From CAZEDL01 sp964585245 (GTDB lineage: Bacteria; Patescibacteriota; Patescibacteriia; Magasanikbacterales; GWA2-37-8): 25,496 bases of DNA. Positions 6,795 through 12,689 of the stretch are shown in pieces. The position numbers and the translations under genes were made by a program. The stretch covers positions 1 to 25,496 of the forward strand of contig CAZPCV010000020.1 in NCBI GenBank assembly GCA_964585245.1, in the 5' to 3' direction. The notes under the pieces were generated by a model. It had not been told where the DNA came from. It searched no databases and was given only the letters and a program-made list of their open reading frames with translations. Each line of letters starts with the position of its first letter. Position 1 is the stretch's first letter.

Positions 6795-7160
6795 TTATTT
6801 TAGTAGTTCAGGGTTTTGGTAAATGTTGCCAACAACTGAATAATTACTAATTTTATCAAATGTTCCATACCCAATCCACCTTATTTCTTCATCAGTCCAA
6901 CCTTCTGCACACTTGACTACTTCAATTTCTCCCGATGAATCTTCTAAAATGTCGGCGCTATAAACCTCATTACCATTTTTGTCTTTTTCCCCGAGGTACT
7001 CCATGAGCTCTATTTCATGGTAAAGCCACAAATATTCACCCCCATGCTCCGGTTCTTTTACTGTAACCTCAAACATATTTTCGCCAAACCATTTAATTTT
7101 AATCACGGGCAAAATTATTTTTCTGGTTTTGTGATAGGCTTTGAATTTAAGTTCTCGCAT
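6795..7160 (-). CDS. YopX family phage protein
   Basis: 121 aa. It begins MRELKFKAYHKTRK (the YopX family start 'MREIKFRAWD.....K'), has the central ELMEYLGEKDKNGNEVYSAD (family 'LMQYTGLKDKNGKEIYEGDI') and ends VVGNIYQNPELLK (family 'VIGNIYENPELL'). YopX proteins are common in phages of Firmicutes and others; their function is unknown. It is the first gene behind its own promoter (7188-7216) and is followed by the 56-aa HTH gene. Its codons look more A/T-rich than those of the integrase or tail genes. Confidence 0.9.
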   Translation of the reverse strand: MRELKFKAYHKTRKIILPVIKIKWFGENMFEVTVKEPEHGGEYLWLYHEIELMEYLGEKDKNGNEVYSADILEDSSGEIEVVKCAEGWTDEEIRWIGYGTFDKISNYSVVGNIYQNPELLK

Positions 7161-7187
7161 ATTATCAGTATTATTTATAGTAGTATA

Positions 7188-7216
7188 ATTATATTATTTT
7201 TATCAATCTTTGTCAA
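7188..7216 (-). promoter_or_regulatory. Consensus sigma70 promoter for the YopX/HTH pair
   Basis: Minus strand: TTGACA (7211-7216), exactly 17 bp, TATAAT (7188-7193), a perfect consensus promoter. The integrase stop codon TGA (7213-7215) lies inside the -35 hexamer. The sequence around it is nearly repeated at 6598-6626. Confidence 0.85.
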
Positions 7217-8268
7217 CTATGATTTCGCTGGTGCATATAGCACCGATGACACAATCCTTTTGCCGAATGTGGCCGCTCGGTCGTTCCGCACCCTTGGCAT
7301 TTATCGTATCCGAGAAGCAGCGCCCAGCTATTTTTTATGGTCACGTTTGGCGCGACCATTCCGTCGTATTTCACGAATTGATGAAGCTGTAACGCGAGGC
7401 GGCTATAGTCTACGCCCAAATAACGATCAGTATATTGCAGCGACTGGTGGCCTAAAAAGTTTTTAACGTCCATCACCCCTAGGCCGTTGAAATGTGACAA
7501 GGTGGAAGCGGTGCGCCGCAATTCGTGCGTGGTCACTCCCCTACCAACTAGCTGGCTGATACTCTTGAGCGAGTAGCGCAGATCTTCATATCGCCACGCA
7601 TGCGTTTTCTGGCCTAGCTTGTTCGTGCAGTGATTGACGAACGCCGCCGGGTGGTTGTCCTTACGTAGTGACCAGTAGGCTTGTAGCCATTCCATGGCCC
7701 ACGGCTGAATGAAGATTTTGCGCTGTAGCCCACCCTTGCCTTCGATGTTAGAAAAATACACCTCTGTCTGTTTGCCGTTGAAAATAAAATACTGCCGCTC
7801 GATCTTCGTGCGTTGTAGCCCTAGACTCTCGCATGAACGAGTGCCGGAGCTTAGTGTAAGCATGATCCACGCCATGAGGCGAAACATGAAAATATTGCCC
7901 GGCTGATAGGTGAACAAAGTTTTTACCTCGTCCATCGTTAAATAGCTGACTATTCCCTTTTTTTGTTTAGGTATTTTTATTTCGTATGTTTCAAGGACTG
8001 GGAGTTTTAAATCTTCTTTTAGGTAGCGGAAAAAGCCGCGGACGGTTTGCAAGATTTTGCGAATATACCCCGGCGAGCAGCCGCGCTTTTGCATTTCCTC
8101 TTTCATCTCTTGGACGTGCTCAGGCAAAATATCTTCGACTTCCATGTTAAACCACCGCGCGATGAGGCGGTTCATTTCATTGGTTCGGTTCTTCAAAGTA
8201 ATTGGCCGGGCTTGCTGGTCAAATTGTAAATAGTAAAGATATTTCGTTGTCGCCTCCTGTATTTTCAT
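7213..8268 (-). CDS. int: Tyrosine recombinase / phage integrase with C-terminal zinc finger
   Basis: 351 aa. The core-binding (SAM-like) domain is at about residues 3-85. The catalytic domain at ~105-300 has the full set: R144 (SSGTRSCESL), a beta-hairpin Lys near 178-184, H248 and R251 (THELRRT), H274 (FLGHQ) and nucleophile Y283 (DRYLGV). An extra C-terminal module at 320-350 has CxxC-x12-CxxC (C324, C327, C340, C343), a small zinc finger of the kind seen in phage HNH and DNA-binding proteins. It would catalyse insertion and excision of the prophage at the nearby att site. The ATG at 8268 directly follows a T7 terminator tract with no ribosome binding site; the next Met (residue 32) would remove part of the core-binding domain. 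Confidence 0.93.
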   Translation of the reverse strand: MKIQEATTKYLYYLQFDQQARPITLKNRTNEMNRLIARWFNMEVEDILPEHVQEMKEEMQKRGCSPGYIRKILQTVRGFFRYLKEDLKLPVLETYEIKIPKQKKGIVSYLTMDEVKTLFTYQPGNIFMFRLMAWIMLTLSSGTRSCESLGLQRTKIERQYFIFNGKQTEVYFSNIEGKGGLQRKIFIQPWAMEWLQAYWSLRKDNHPAAFVNHCTNKLGQKTHAWRYEDLRYSLKSISQLVGRGVTTHELRRTASTLSHFNGLGVMDVKNFLGHQSLQYTDRYLGVDYSRLALQLHQFVKYDGMVAPNVTIKNSWALLLGYDKCQGCGTTERPHSAKGLCHRCYMHQRNHS

Positions 8269-8319
8269 AAAAAAACACCCCGGTTACTGCTCGGCTTTGA
8301 AACCTAACAGGTCGGGGTG
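8269..8319 (-). terminator. Intrinsic terminator/attenuator abutting the integrase start
   Basis: Minus strand: stem CACCCCG/CGGGGTG (8313-8319 with 8276-8282) enclosing a small ACCT/AGGT hairpin, followed at once by seven T (8275-8269) and then the integrase ATG. A terminator in this place would block integrase expression unless read-through or refolding occurs. It could instead simply protect against transcription from upstream. Confidence 0.65.
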
Positions 8320-8480
8320 CTCTTGGGGCTTGCGCCTTGCGAAATATAATAGCACACACATACTAAACCCCCCAAATTAAATTGGGCGGCTTAGTAGACC
8401 CATCTGTTCAAAGCACCGTTTGCACGGCTCCCTTTCGGGCAGATGAATTAAATTTTTTTGTTGCTGACTAGTTTAGCAAC
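8320..8480 (-). promoter_or_regulatory. Structured leader region upstream of integrase
   Basis: No ORF. Minus-strand helices in order: GTTGCT/AGCAAC (8460-8480), CATCTG/CAGATG (about 8402-8446) closing a junction with CCGT/ACGG and CCC/GGG hairpins, CCCAA/TTGGG (about 8370-8386), and GGC-GCAA-GCC (about 8328-8338). The terminator at the ATG follows. A weak promoter TTGACT (8510-8515), 18 bp, TAAAGT (8486-8491) could start this leader. The hairpins also exist on the plus strand, so the transcribed strand is not certain. Confidence 0.4.
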
Positions 8481-8583
8481 GGGCGACTTTACCAAAAATA
8501 GCACTGTCTAGTCAAATCTTTTGTAAATAAAAATTGACGAATAATAATGATAAAAAATATCTCTTGTGGTCAAACTGTGGATA

Positions 8584-8605
8584 AAAACACTATATCTAGT
8601 GTTTT
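8584..8605. promoter_or_regulatory. Perfect palindromic operator-like site
   Basis: Inverted repeat with 9-bp perfect arms AAAACACTA/TAGTGTTTT and a 4-bp centre, lying where the -35 region of the adjacent extended -10 promoter would be. Size and symmetry fit binding of a dimeric repressor or activator. No second copy was found in the window. Confidence 0.55.
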
Positions 8606-8610
8606 GAGTA

Positions 8611-8619
8611 TGCTATACT
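8611..8619 (+). promoter_or_regulatory. Extended -10 promoter of the large non-coding RNA
   Basis: TGC followed by TATACT (8614-8619): an extended -10 with no good -35. In the -35 position lies the palindrome at 8584-8605. Expected start near 8626. Confidence 0.6.
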
Positions 8620-8625
8620 ATTTTT

Positions 8626-9146
8626 GTTCTCGAAAAGACGACCAGCGATGTAGCCAAATAATAATAAATGAAAACCTCATAACAACTTGCATATAATCTA
8701 AAAGATTTTTTAAACAATTTACTTTTTCCGTTTCTAGCCGGGAAAAGGCGAACTGTGTCCGAAGTTTCCAATATGGACACCCATCAAAGGGAGCTATCCT
8801 GCCAAACCTCGGTTTGTCGGGAGCTAGAACTCTGCCGACGACCTTAAACAAGTCGGGAGCAGGATAGTCGCCTTTGGTGGTCTTTTTTATCCAAATTTAA
8901 AGTTCCCGGTGCTACCGCCCGCCGGACGCACTTAAGTTCCGGATAATCACGGTCTATGGCTATGATATGCCGCCCGTGGATCACGCTTCGCAACGGAGTC
9001 AGGCTTTATGCCCGACAAGTTGGAAAGCGCGCGTTCTGTTTTAACGTGGACAAAGTCCGCGTAAAAAAAGAACCAGTAGTTGACGCTACTGATTCCACCA
9101 AATAAGTCGTTCAAAACCTCCGTTAAATACGGGGGTTTTGATTTTG
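8626..9146 (+). ncRNA. Large structured non-coding RNA candidate (~520 nt)
   Basis: No credible ORF. Dense perfect helices were found by eye on the plus strand: closing stem ACGAC/GTCGT (8638-8642 with 9106-9110); AAAGGCGA/TCGCCTTT (8744-8751 with 8868-8875); the adjacent CTATCCTGC/GCAGGATAG (8794-8802 with 8859-8867); TGTCC/GGACA (8756-8760, 8775-8779); CCGAC/GTCGG (8835-8839, 8852-8856); CACGG/CCGTG (8948-8952, 8974-8978). Further on are CGCTT/AAGCG (8984-8988, 9025-9029) enclosing AAC/GTT, GTC/GAC and GGC/GCC; ACGTGGAC/GTCCGCGT with AAA loop (9044-9062); and CAGTAG/CTACTG (9074-9091). It has its own promoter, and the terminator follows the closing stem. Size, prophage location and ornate folding recall GOLLD/ROOL-type phage RNAs, but I cannot match a known consensus. 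Confidence 0.68.
9113..9139 (+). terminator. Intrinsic terminator of the large non-coding RNA
   Basis: AAAACCTCCG (9113-9122) pairs fully with CGGGGGTTTT (9130-9139, one G-U pair) across a 7-nt loop, followed by GATTTTGTTT. It lies 2 nt after the RNA's closing stem. Confidence 0.8.
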
Positions 9147-9355
9147 TTTATATAAAACAAAAAACGAATGGACAGTTTTAAAAAACTATTTGCCATGCGT
9201 TTTGTGTCTTAAAAAGGGCCTTAATATATTGTAACGAGAGAGTATACTTGTTGTCGCGGCAACTGTCAAGAGTAGGTAAGAATCAACAAGTATCAAGCAA
9301 TCGCAGTATACCATAAAAAAGAGCGCGCTGAAATGTGCCGCGGTGGATAAATAAA
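9147..9355. other. Intergenic stretch, no gene seen
   Basis: A/T-rich with no ORF and no clear promoter. Its one strong element is the 10-bp inverted repeat at 9244-9293, listed separately. Confidence 0.6.
9244..9293. repeat. 10-bp perfect inverted repeat with 30-bp spacer
   Basis: ATACTTGTTG (9244-9253) and CAACAAGTAT (9284-9293) are exact reverse complements. No T-run follows. It could be a stem in an RNA or a spaced protein-binding pair; related pieces GTATAC recur at 9242 and 9306. Confidence 0.5.
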
Positions 9356-9379
9356 AAAAGCCCCGATTAAAGGGCTTTT
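9356..9379 (-). terminator. Intrinsic terminator after the DUF3761 gene
   Basis: Stem AAAAGCCC/GGGCTTTT with 8-nt loop. On the minus strand the hairpin is followed by TTTATTTAT, giving a good U-tract, 12 nt after the stop codon. It can also act weakly on the plus strand. Confidence 0.8.
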
Positions 9380-9391
9380 GTTCGAATCAAT

Positions 9392-9646
9392 TTATAACCA
9401 TTTCTTCACTCCCCCATGATGAGAGCAAGTGCCGCGTCTCGTCTTACTGAAACTGTAGGTATTATCTTTGCACTGTGCGGTCGCTCCAACCGGGATCACT
9501 ACCGCGGCAGCCGGGCGCTTTACCATAACCTTAGACGTATTGACGTAGTAGGGCGAAGTTGCGGCCATTGTCGCCGGAGCGAACAATCCAAAACTCGCCA
9601 CTACGGTCAACACTAAACCGGCTAAAAACCCTCCTGCTTTTTTCAT
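9392..9646 (-). CDS. Small secreted DUF3761 domain protein
   Basis: 84 aa. Residues 1-28 form a classical Sec signal peptide (MKKAGGFLAGLVLTVVASFG, cleavage likely after ATMA). The mature C-terminal part, CKDNTYSFSKTRRGTCSHHG followed by GVKKWL (59-84), is the DUF3761 signature with two Cys (C59, C74), presumably disulfide-bonded outside the cytoplasm, and a HHGG motif. Function of the domain is unknown. The gene has its own consensus promoter and terminator and stands as an isolated unit between the RNA gene and a divergent pair. This is typical of a moron, a cargo gene expressed from the prophage. Confidence 0.85.
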   Translation of the reverse strand: MKKAGGFLAGLVLTVVASFGLFAPATMAATSPYYVNTSKVMVKRPAAAVVIPVGATAQCKDNTYSFSKTRRGTCSHHGGVKKWL

Positions 9647-9679
9647 ATTTTTGAGTTAAGAGTTAAAAAAGTCTCGTTA

Positions 9680-9708
9680 ATTAAATCAAAGCGCCTGGAC
9701 GCTGTCAA
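9680..9708 (-). promoter_or_regulatory. Sigma70 promoter of the DUF3761 gene
   Basis: Minus strand: TTGACA (9703-9708), 17 bp, TTTAAT (9680-9685), about 35 nt upstream of the ATG at 9646. Confidence 0.8.
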
Positions 9709-9761
9709 ATACCATGCTATTTGATTTTTTTATACGGGGGTGGTAAAAGTAGCCTAGGGCC

Positions 9762-9790
9762 TTGACATACCCCTATTTTGATCGTAATAT
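9762..9790 (+). promoter_or_regulatory. Sigma70 promoter of the zinc-ribbon/membrane gene pair
   Basis: TTGACA (9762-9767), 17 bp, TAATAT (9785-9790), giving a ~27-nt leader to the ATG at 9824. Divergent from the DUF3761 promoter, with 53 bp between the two -35 boxes. Confidence 0.8.
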
Positions 9791-9823
9791 CGCCTATTCA
9801 GTTTTATTTTAAATAGCAAATGT

Positions 9824-10396
9824 ATGGAGGAAGCAAAAAAACAATGTTCAAAGTGTCGGGGTGAAATTGATAGTTTAACGAAAAAATGTCTACACTGCGG
9901 CAATAATTCCAAGGGGTTTTTTGCTAAGTATAATATTTTTATTATTTTAGTAGTGTTGTTTTTACTTTCTGTTTTCTTTTCTAAGATGATGCGCCCTAAT
10001 GGAGCAAGTAGAGTCAATAATGCCACCACACAAGCAACCTCCACAGTAAAAACGCTTGCAGTATCTGATTTTATAGAAATTAAAGGAGTAGAATTAAAAG
10101 ACAATAACACCGGAACACCGGAACTATATGTAGCGTTTAAAAATATTAGTCAAAAGACCATTGATGCCGTTGATTTTAGTGTAGAATTACTCAATAATTA
10201 CAATGAACCAACCGGACAATTTAATTATTCTAAATCAGAAATTGACAACATTTTTTCCGGTATTATTCAAGAAAAAATCAACCCGGACCAAATGTACGTT
10301 GCCACCTTTAATCTTTTTTCTTTTGAGCAGGCAACAAAAGTAAAAAATCCAATAATTACCAGACTTCATCTAACCGACGGGCAAACTATTGAATAG
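9824..10396 (+). CDS. Zinc-ribbon membrane protein with extracellular beta domain
   Basis: 190 aa. An N-terminal zinc ribbon has C8, C11, C22, C25 (CSKC...CLHC), then one membrane helix at about 36-53. A Thr/Ser-rich linker leads to an outside domain at ~80-190 with EIKGVELKDNNTGTPELYVA and FKNISQKTIDAVDFSVELLN. This pattern is like FxLYD-type or related Ig-like domains of zinc-ribbon membrane proteins. Role unknown. It has its own promoter, lies opposite to the late genes and is clearly A/T-rich, all consistent with a moron acquired separately. It overlaps the next reading frame by 8 nt only if that frame starts at 10389. Confidence 0.75.
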   Translation: MEEAKKQCSKCRGEIDSLTKKCLHCGNNSKGFFAKYNIFIILVVLFLLSVFFSKMMRPNGASRVNNATTQATSTVKTLAVSDFIEIKGVELKDNNTGTPELYVAFKNISQKTIDAVDFSVELLNNYNEPTGQFNYSKSEIDNIFSGIIQEKINPDQMYVATFNLFSFEQATKVKNPIITRLHLTDGQTIE

Positions 10397-10403
10397 TAAA
10401 AAT

Positions 10404-10856
10404 ATGGAGGAAACAATCAGCGAAAACAAAATTAAAGAATTCGTCGAATTCATGGCGGCACAACATAGCCGCTGGCAAGTTACTTCTAAAAGCGATGATT
10501 CCGTAACTTTTCAGAATAATATTGAGGCGCAAAAGCCTAGTTGTCTCGTAGCTTTGGTTTTATTCTGCTTTGGTATTATCCCGGGCATAATATATCTCGT
10601 GCTCGCTAACAAGCCGCCGCAAACACTTTCGTTTACTGCCCATAGTAGGAACGGGGCTCCACTTACAGCAACCGGATCTCCTCAGGGAAACTTTTTAATT
10701 ATTTCGTTTAATAATTTAAAGTTGGGGAAAAAAGCTCTACCTGAGAAAAATGTGTGGCAAAGATATAAATGGCTGATCATCGGGCTAATAACGGTCGTTC
10801 TACTCCCTCAGATTTTAACCCTGGTTTTTAAATTGTTAAATGCTATCTTTCGCTAA
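10404..10856 (+). CDS. Small membrane protein, unknown function
   Basis: 150 aa from the ATG at 10404; an in-frame ATG at 10389 would overlap the previous gene by 8 nt. The 10404 start is preferred because it begins ATGGAGGAA like its upstream partner and avoids the overlap. A short soluble N-terminus is followed by a hydrophobic hairpin or helix (CLVALVLFCFGIIPGIIYLV), a ~50-residue soluble beta-rich loop, and a second hydrophobic segment near the C-terminus (WLIIGLITVVLLPQILTLVF). No family recognised. Co-transcribed with the zinc-ribbon gene and closed by the terminator at 10867. Candidate prophage surface or exclusion function, by context only. Confidence 0.68.
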   Translation: MEETISENKIKEFVEFMAAQHSRWQVTSKSDDSVTFQNNIEAQKPSCLVALVLFCFGIIPGIIYLVLANKPPQTLSFTAHSRNGAPLTATGSPQGNFLIISFNNLKLGKKALPEKNVWQRYKWLIIGLITVVLLPQILTLVFKLLNAIFR

Positions 10857-10866
10857 TATATAAAAT

Positions 10867-10895
10867 AAAATCCCCCATAATCAGGGGGATTTTTT
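10867..10895. terminator. Bidirectional intrinsic terminator between moron pair and late operon
   Basis: AAAATCCCCC/GGGGGATTTT stem with 7-nt loop and a T-run to 10895 on the plus strand. On the minus strand the hairpin is followed by TTTTATTTTAT. It sits at the meeting point of converging transcription units and ends both. Confidence 0.88.
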
Positions 10896-10897
10896 AA

Positions 10898-11194
10898 TTA
10901 ACCATTTTTTTGATCGTTCACATAATCCTTAATCGGAATGTTCGGATTGGCCCGCAAGCTCTTGAGTATCGCTTTGATCATGACAGCGGTTAACGCTTGC
11001 ACGTCAAAGCTATGCTCGCCGCTTATAAAACTAAGCGTATACGTCGCTCCGACGGCAACGGCCGCTTCGAGCGCTTCCACGATGGTCTGGCGCAGCCACA
11101 AAGGCAATCGATACCAGAGTGTTTTTATTTTTTCTTTTAGTTCTAAAATTTTAAAATATAACCACAAGAAAAATTTGTACAAAAATTTTATCAT
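10898..11194 (-). CDS. Putative holin-like small membrane protein
   Basis: 98 aa. The N-terminus has aromatic/basic amphipathic helices (FLYKFFLWLYFKILELKEKI), and residues about 36-58 form a moderately hydrophobic Ala-rich segment (IVEALEAAVAVGATYTLSFI). An amphipathic helix containing AVMIKAILKSLRAN follows, with a charged C-terminal tail. Last gene of the late operon, 9 nt after a peptidase that looks like a lysin, and close to an XhlA-like protein. Small size, membrane segment and location point to a lysis role. No specific holin family is recognised, so this is a context-based call. Confidence 0.5.
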   Translation of the reverse strand: MIKFLYKFFLWLYFKILELKEKIKTLWYRLPLWLRQTIVEALEAAVAVGATYTLSFISGEHSFDVQALTAVMIKAILKSLRANPNIPIKDYVNDQKNG

Positions 11195-11203
11195 ATAGTA
11201 ATT

Positions 11204-12280
11204 TTAAGAATAAAGCTGGTTAGCTAATTTGATAGATTTTTCGCCAAAACGTACTTTTCGCACATCTTTTTCATTCGCAAAATCTATAATACCGTGCTTG
11301 ATTTGCCACTGCTTAACACCCTTGGCGGTTTGCTCCAAGTATTTGCCGGTGGAGGTAATTTTCTGCGGGAACAGTTCTTCAAATTTCAGCATATTTTGCA
11401 GGTTCACCACATCCGGGCCAGTAACTCCGAACGATAACGGCCGGGTAAAGTTATATTTTGGTTTTGGCGGCACCGGTTCCGCTTCTTCTCGTTTATTGTT
11501 TAAATCAAGCAAATACCCGGCAAAATATACACGTTCCTTGATCCAGCTCTCGGTCAAAATACGCTGGCCCTCTAAGCCGTAGAATTTGCCCCACGAGTCA
11601 TCAATCAATAAGGCTTTTTCGCCTTTGTAAAGAAAAGCGTCTACGGCGGCGATCCCGTGGCGAATCGGCGCTTTTCCTCGTTCAAGGTTTGGATTTTTGA
11701 CAGTTGGCACATCCACCCATTCGTTCCATTCCGCAAAAATAAACAGCAGCACAGCTTTGCCCTTATTCAAGATAACGTCTGCAATAGCGTCAATAGAAAT
11801 TTCTTTAAATACTACATAGCCTCCAGCCCGATATTTATCGGCAATTTTCAAATCTTCTTCGGTACGGGTAAATGGGGCGTTAATTTGCGCGTCGCTCATT
11901 TTTTGGCTCGGTAGTCGGTCTTCAGTGGTTGCGCCAAATTTAGAGCAGATATTGAGCGCGTCTTGCCCCCACATTCCATCGTCCGGCTTGTTCGCCCGGC
12001 GCGCGTAAATATCCCGGGCAGAAAAAACAATAAACGGATGGTCTGGTTCTTCAAGCACGTTTTCAACACCAAGAATTTTTGAAGAACCTTGAGCCACGCA
12101 GGTGCCTGATCCGTTTTGATCTCGGGTCGGGAATTTACGCCATTCTTCTTTTGGTTTTTCAACCCAGTTTACCGGCGCAGCGCTTGCCACTTCTTCGTGG
12201 CTAAAATCCTGTCCCTTGGCTTCTTCCGGGCGTGGATCTTCGGGGGCGCCGTTGTATATTTTTTGCTGTTCTTCGTTCAT
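11204..12280 (-). CDS. Papain-like (C1) cysteine peptidase with peptidoglycan-binding domain, probable phage lysin
   Basis: 358 aa, no signal peptide. A papain-fold catalytic set is visible: Q55 and C61 in DQNGSGTCVAQGSS, H208 in PIRHGIAAVD, and D228 in IDDSWGKFYGLEG, where papain has Asn. Residues ~285-355 form a PG_binding_1-like repeat (LSFGVTGPDVVNLQNMLKF, then TSTGKYLEQTAKGVKQWQ). Together these suggest cutting of cross-bridge peptides or cell-surface protein while bound to peptidoglycan. It is flanked by two membrane proteins at the end of the late operon, the usual place for an endolysin. A structural or entry function at the tail tip is an alternative. C1-type lysins are unusual compared with lysozyme or amidase lysins. 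Confidence 0.75.
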   Translation of the reverse strand: MNEEQQKIYNGAPEDPRPEEAKGQDFSHEEVASAAPVNWVEKPKEEWRKFPTRDQNGSGTCVAQGSSKILGVENVLEEPDHPFIVFSARDIYARRANKPDDGMWGQDALNICSKFGATTEDRLPSQKMSDAQINAPFTRTEEDLKIADKYRAGGYVVFKEISIDAIADVILNKGKAVLLFIFAEWNEWVDVPTVKNPNLERGKAPIRHGIAAVDAFLYKGEKALLIDDSWGKFYGLEGQRILTESWIKERVYFAGYLLDLNNKREEAEPVPPKPKYNFTRPLSFGVTGPDVVNLQNMLKFEELFPQKITSTGKYLEQTAKGVKQWQIKHGIIDFANEKDVRKVRFGEKSIKLANQLYS

Positions 12281-12301
12281 ATTTTTATTAAAATAAATAA
12301 A

Positions 12302-12685
12302 TTATTTAGTGCTTGTAGTGGTTTTACCATCGGGCATCTGGACAAGAATGGTTGGTGGTTTTGAATTGGTATTTTGAAACGCTTGCCAAACAGTGATAAG
12401 AAAGAAAATTGCTCCTATAACCTTGGCCCATACTTGCCAGCCCCAGTTAGCAATCCGCCCGACTTCATCTTTTCGGATGAGGTCTTCATGATTAGTTTCT
12501 TCAACTCGGAACATTCTTTTTTCCATGTTGTCTACGCGCAAGTTTACGGCTGCCACATCCACCTTATCGGCTTTTTGATCAACCTTAATAATCATAGTAT
12601 CGAGAGAACTTTTCATTTGATTTACAAGCGCATGAATCATTATCAGTAAATCATGATCTTTCATGTTGTGTTTAAAGTCCTCCAT
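12302..12685 (-). CDS. XhlA-like membrane protein (coiled coil plus C-terminal TM), probable lysis accessory
   Basis: 127 aa. Residues ~10-70 are heptad-rich (MIHALVNQMKSSLDTMIIKV, VNLRVDNMEKRMFRVEE) and predict a coiled coil. A single membrane helix at about 83-103 (WQVWAKVIGAIFFLITVW) is followed by a polar tail. This order matches haemolysin XhlA-type phage proteins that assist holin/endolysin. Lies between the tail-associated protein gene and the papain-like peptidase. A second candidate holin at 10898 makes a two-component lysis set plausible. Confidence 0.6.
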   Translation of the reverse strand: MEDFKHNMKDHDLLIMIHALVNQMKSSLDTMIIKVDQKADKVDVAAVNLRVDNMEKRMFRVEETNHEDLIRKDEVGRIANWGWQVWAKVIGAIFFLITVWQAFQNTNSKPPTILVQMPDGKTTTSTK

Positions 12686-12689
12686 AAAA

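Noticed and set aside
7017..7466. 149-aa plus-strand frame across YopX and integrase
   Set aside because: Antisense to two recognised genes and the consensus promoter between them.
8618..8851. 77-aa reading frame on the minus strand
   Set aside because: It lies inside the helices and promoter of the structured RNA, has no family resemblance and no promoter of its own.
8626..9146. RNase P RNA or group I/II intron as identity of the structured RNA
   Set aside because: None of the universally conserved RNase P strings (for example GAGGAAAGTCC) and no recognisable intron core or domain V was found. Promoter and terminator show an independent gene.
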